A stretch of 64,000 nucleotides of DNA, from positions 53,485 through 117,484 of the forward strand of contig NZ_JAHBYD010000016.1 in assembly GCF_019636135.1 (NCBI RefSeq), read 5' to 3'. The notes under the pieces are model-generated. The model had not been told where the DNA came from. It searched no databases and worked only from the letters and a program-made list of their open reading frames with translations. A program made the translations under genes and the position numbers. This document shows positions 63,801 to 64,000 of the stretch, in pieces (positions within the stretch are counted from its first letter, which is position 1; each line of letters starts with the position of its first letter). The DNA comes from Phenylobacterium sp. Its GTDB lineage: Bacteria; Pseudomonadota; Alphaproteobacteria; Caulobacterales; Caulobacteraceae.

Positions 63801-64000
63801 ACCATCATGGTCGGCGAGAGCGTCTCGCTCCTGGCCGGCATCGCCTTCGACCGCGGGGTCACGCCCAGCGGCTACTACCGGCTGAACACCTGCGCGATCC
63901 TGCAGCAGGGCAGTTGCATGCCCTCCAACGGCCACCCGACCATCAGCATCCCGCCCGAGCAGCTCACCGGCCTGACCCTCGAAGACCGCACCGCCGCGGC
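54888..64000 (+). CDS. Giant filamentous-haemagglutinin-type exoprotein (TpsA), partial
   Basis: Open from the ATG at 54888 to the right edge, more than 3,037 codons in one frame, so the C-terminus is missing. Signal peptide to about residue 50 (LLLATAAPAQ). The TPS secretion domain at about 65-175 has TVINWDSFHVSAADKVTFHF, IVLNKSPTQVKVDAGG and NIWFYSPQGVVISPGA. The rest is predicted beta-helix, very rich in Gly, Ala, Thr, Asp and Val, with a type-1 repeat array at 55818-57760 and a type-2 array at 59545-62890. Cys is nearly absent until a pair near the edge (NTCAILQQGSCMP). Secreted adhesin or contact protein; the terminal domain that would decide is outside the window. Confidence 0.92.
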   Translation, partial: MTAAATTGIAAQGSRRARLLGGSALYYAGLYYAGLGGAAALLLATAAPAQTLPAIPDAAAIAVATGGAQPTITAPDANSLDVDLKSTRTVINWDSFHVSAADKVTFHFGATSDIVLNKSPTQVKVDAGGQVAGLVGADPGGNIWFYSPQGVVISPGAVMTAGAFVFARGDDIVDMAFVDAAAPLSVLRTASDSLIKIDTIGLATTASINDEGELVLSATTGDLAAEIVLAAKGATVTTLAGGVDVGEVTAGEVASVTATGGDITLTSLNGGAGARASGAVVTVDTAAASDSSADIEITGLTRASLGSGTAGRDIKVAGPAASLGSGSAGRDLFVTATTGAAGVTGTVSAARHIEVTTTTGDVVAGSGTLNSSGGHVLARSTGGAVTLGAATTQDAAADVTVEAATTASLGSGSSGRDIKLTAPTATLGGATAARDVLVAATTGPAGVTGTATGGRHVEVTATTGDVAVTGALKSTGGHVLAKSTAGSASVGSAITEGTDDVTVEGATTAALASGASGRDIKVTGPAATIGGGTAARDVLVTASAGNAGVTGTVAATRHVEVQATGGDVAAAGGELVSTGAGGHVLAKSTTGGVDVGSAATTDAAGGDVAVEAATSALLTSGQSARNITVGGPSATLGGATAAGDVFVTGTTSASVTGAVTAGDDIEVTANGSISAASATLKSTGIGAGDDAHVLVKSAGGSATVGSAITQGTSGALGDVTVEAAGTARLNNGQASRDIVVRGPAATLGAGSAGRHVFVTATTGAASVTGAVSAGNDIEVTSDTGNVSAAGGSLTSTGVGAGDDAHVLAKSNSGSVIVGSATTQGTGPALGDVTIESPTMATLLSGSSSRDIRVTAPTASLGSGSAARHVLVTATTGTASVTGTVTAGNDIEVTATTGSVDTGGGGLTSTGVGAGDDAHVLVKSTGGAVTVGSAATQGTGQALGDVTVDGATTATVTGTLRSTQDIVVQAASNVQAAAATMIANRDVAVRSASADVTVGTIRAGDDIAIRALSGAITSGGGLRSGTTQGTGDPSGATDTLAGATLTGHDIDLKAQAITITGDVAAGRTADAGETLDPAQLDSDVFVTVTAADPSPSVAALRLSTGNNSALTAHRDIVLKSEGAVAATLQTGDVFAGRDVAVHAPNGAISMRSARAGDDVVLRAPNGMVEVIGDVQAGRDLVGQPTVDADGAGDDLNAALPFMDFDGNPGTVFKVVGFDVNIVGQAVRITGTTVAGRQPSTDAPDIAGPVDDSTSDVRIETRVPTTPVIGLAPSIQLGGVIATRDIQIDSAKAVIAGDLKAGRDIAVLGRGGATPGAAANDHSGSGVTIASARAGDDVLAFSVYGRTSIVGGATSGAPFPRLPVNLDRVIDGATEAADQLAIYLHYLNLDEESAPLLAQGAMLRLVGQGVTVGGDLAAVGANADVRVRSTLDIDVGGSASAGRRAMFSTDDGGGALKVGAVTAARDVFLDGAASVEATGTLTSTGSDVAVRSRGGGQVRLAGLSAGDDIVVRTTGAVIVNGAVSTGGGGDSVGLGDDLRAGDGAITLEGVTFDLTGRDIDIVGGSVTTTGSMSAMGGDSDVRIQSAGALDLGALSAGRDVLVDGASTVSTGMLTAGRDVGVRSTGDGAAVTVGGATAGDDVVIRGKGAITVTGDLRAGAGADSTDADQAGDLVFGAARTRLAGDFDLAGRNIDLRSSAGPVQVAGSSTAATDARFQTAGLTGAGVKVAAVSAGRDILLDGAAAAGSSGVEATGALVAALGDVAVRARNGGAIRLKAVTAGDDVAMRTTGALVTEGTVSTTGAASTLGAADRLTDASEAGRLAVGGASFDLSQSDIDVVAGQVNIFRSAARGSARVKAGAVSMSGGAAVGVDILIDSEASLSVGDLMASGDIALRSRTGSLVVGALVAGDDIVLRGATGVRAVSLKAGGVERLGVGDQMYLSDPTMLGGELSLLGGTIDVRSSGGAISIGAADSAGDVRVQAAGGEVTLSGLINAGRDIFVDGGSVNATGGLTAGGDVALYGRTGTVSVGSVTAGDDLVIRAQGDVTATGELKSGQRGDVEGLGDRLIAATGPTSIFGAETSAVGGVIDIRGASIRLGGVINAAGEAAHLRLKSGGVTMLGDATLTGDIAIDSVGDVTGGALTAGRDLAVRSLEGAVSLASGAAGDDIVLRAARAITVTGALSIVGQGADAQGFGDVLFDLARTSLGGDFALSGRNLDILSTSGDVTVGALSAPDDIRIQAAAGRVTAADVDAGHDVLLDGGGVSAGAVRAGADLAVRATNGALILGSARAGDDLVVRAQGDITVTGALTAGGGADSSGAGDRLAALDGGATDLGGANIDIRSAAGGVSAQGSLSATDDVRLSAAGAVSNSGRIDAGRDVRLQAAGVAIGGELRAGRDAVLDATGAVAITGKVAAGRDALLRATGDVAAAGEVEAGRDVMLDGASVVAGAVRAGRDVAARGRTGSLTLGSITAGDDVVLRAAQGITVTGQVTAQGGPDGDGVADELFAADRTALGGDFDLAGSNIDIRGGAIDVTGSATAGRDARFQTRGDAALGLGAVTAGGDILADGRAVTATGRLSAGRDVAIRARAGGVELASVAAGDDIAIRATGAVRASGTLTSGTGANADGAADRLISAAEGGAIMRLVDPLVATAVIQGFTLSGGDIDIRSGDAISLGGDVGAANIRLQAATKITLASATASDSIFTRAADVSLGGAWRAQRTRIEVTAASLNLGDGATGMGGVTLSSEQFGRIDSAVVQIFLGDTSGAARGGNISIGALAVDTARIRTSLELYAGGASDVVITGAFAPNGTAANTTLLRIGAPDAAGDWTPRSIRVIANSGGSIGSALTTGGRSFTDVRAFNVVELNARADILMGYQDFIDRILATSAAGVPGVVKGVIAPQTTSGPRILVTAGALVLRADGKVAQQDTGGLLGTTPTGLYLLGGRTPQLLLGRTSATPGLPEFIELNGALTSGTTIMVGESVSLLAGIAFDRGVTPSGYYRLNTCAILQQGSCMPSNGHPTISIPPEQLTGLTLEDRTAA
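54961..54990 (+). repeat. 15-bp tandem duplication in the exoprotein signal peptide
   Basis: TGTATTACGCAGGAC is followed directly by TGTACTACGCAGGAC (one mismatch), encoding YYAGL twice. In-frame, so it lengthens the hydrophobic run of the signal peptide. Confidence 0.9.
55818..57760 (+). repeat. Type-1 repeat array in the exoprotein (six units)
   Basis: Units of about 306-340 bp start near 55818, 56132, 56438, 56758, 57091 and 57431. Each unit runs GRDIKV-GPAATLG-G, then ARDVLVTATTG, VTGTV-AG, DIEVTATTGDV, GDDAHVLVKSTGG, VGSA-TQGT and GDVTVEAATTA. Unit length rises slightly toward the 3' end through insertion of IGAGDDA-type segments. Confidence 0.8.
59545..62890 (+). repeat. Type-2 repeat array in the exoprotein (about nine units)
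   Basis: The marker G-(R/A/S)-(N/D)-IDI-RS recurs near 59548, 59947, 60377, 60745, 61135, 61518, 61885, 62444 and 62865. Each unit also has AGRDVL-DG, AGDDIV-RA-G, ITVTG-L-AG and GAGDRL. Spacing is mostly 365-430 bp, with one longer unit (about 560 bp) before 62444. Confidence 0.75.

Noticed and set aside
53031..63935. A 3,634-codon minus-strand open frame opposite the secretion locus
   Set aside because: It spans both the transporter and the exoprotein genes antisense. Its product is Arg/Gly/Ala-rich with no domain, as expected opposite GC-rich coding DNA lacking stops.
1..64000. tRNA, rRNA, riboswitches, complete insertion sequences, integrases, origins
   Set aside because: I looked for typical T-loop, rRNA, DDE-transposase and integrase signatures on both strands and saw none; a covariance-model scan could still find a structured RNA I missed.

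Overview
This is a very GC-rich window with densely packed genes on both strands. The gene content points to an alphaproteobacterium of the order Caulobacterales, close to Phenylobacterium or Caulobacter. The main clues are a PodJ-like polar localization protein, an RcnB-type periplasmic protein, a TIGR02186-type membrane protein, many acyl-CoA dehydrogenase (ACAD) paralogues, and dispersed palindromic repeats between genes. The assignment rests on gene content only; there is no rRNA or tRNA in the window.

Layout. 1-3.1 kb: a winged-helix/TPR regulator cut by the left edge, a MaoC-type hydratase and a glutathione-dependent formaldehyde dehydrogenase. 3.1-6.0 kb: an accessory patch with an orphan phage-terminase-small-subunit-like gene, a collapsed remnant copy of it, a DUF559 nuclease-like gene between 87-bp direct repeats, two coupled small membrane-protein genes and strong hairpins. 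6.0-13.8 kb: six ACAD genes head to tail on the minus strand, with near-identical nested-palindrome repeats in three successive gaps and a perfect 16-bp palindrome before the first gene. 13.9-25.6 kb: an MprF-like aminoacyl-lipid synthase, the PodJ-like protein, a PNPOx-like protein and a flavin monooxygenase diverging from a Fur-box-like site, a TauE/TIGR02186/DUF3429 run and three unknown proteins. 25.6-37.2 kb: small and envelope proteins, a LuxR-hydrolase fusion, RcnB, a degenerate histidine kinase, a DUF2235 hydrolase, a thioredoxin, a Crp/Fnr regulator and an M13 peptidase.

37.2-52.7 kb: acyl-CoA catabolism in compact operons with 1-4 nt overlaps. These hold two acyl-CoA ligases, two large ACADs and one small ACAD, three short-chain dehydrogenases, a crotonase, a CaiB-type CoA transferase, an amidohydrolase, a serine hydrolase and a DUF1080 hydrolase. 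Together they could activate an unknown carboxylic acid to its CoA thioester and carry it through beta-oxidation-like steps. The CoA transferase appears to have its two halves in swapped order, and the crotonase next to it has a degenerate domain in front and lacks the usual C-terminal helices.

52.7-64 kb: a two-partner secretion locus. A 514-bp structured leader precedes a ShlB/FhaC-type transporter, followed 3 nt later by a giant filamentous-haemagglutinin-type exoprotein. Its reading frame stays open from 54888 to the right edge (more than 3,000 residues) and contains two different repeat arrays.
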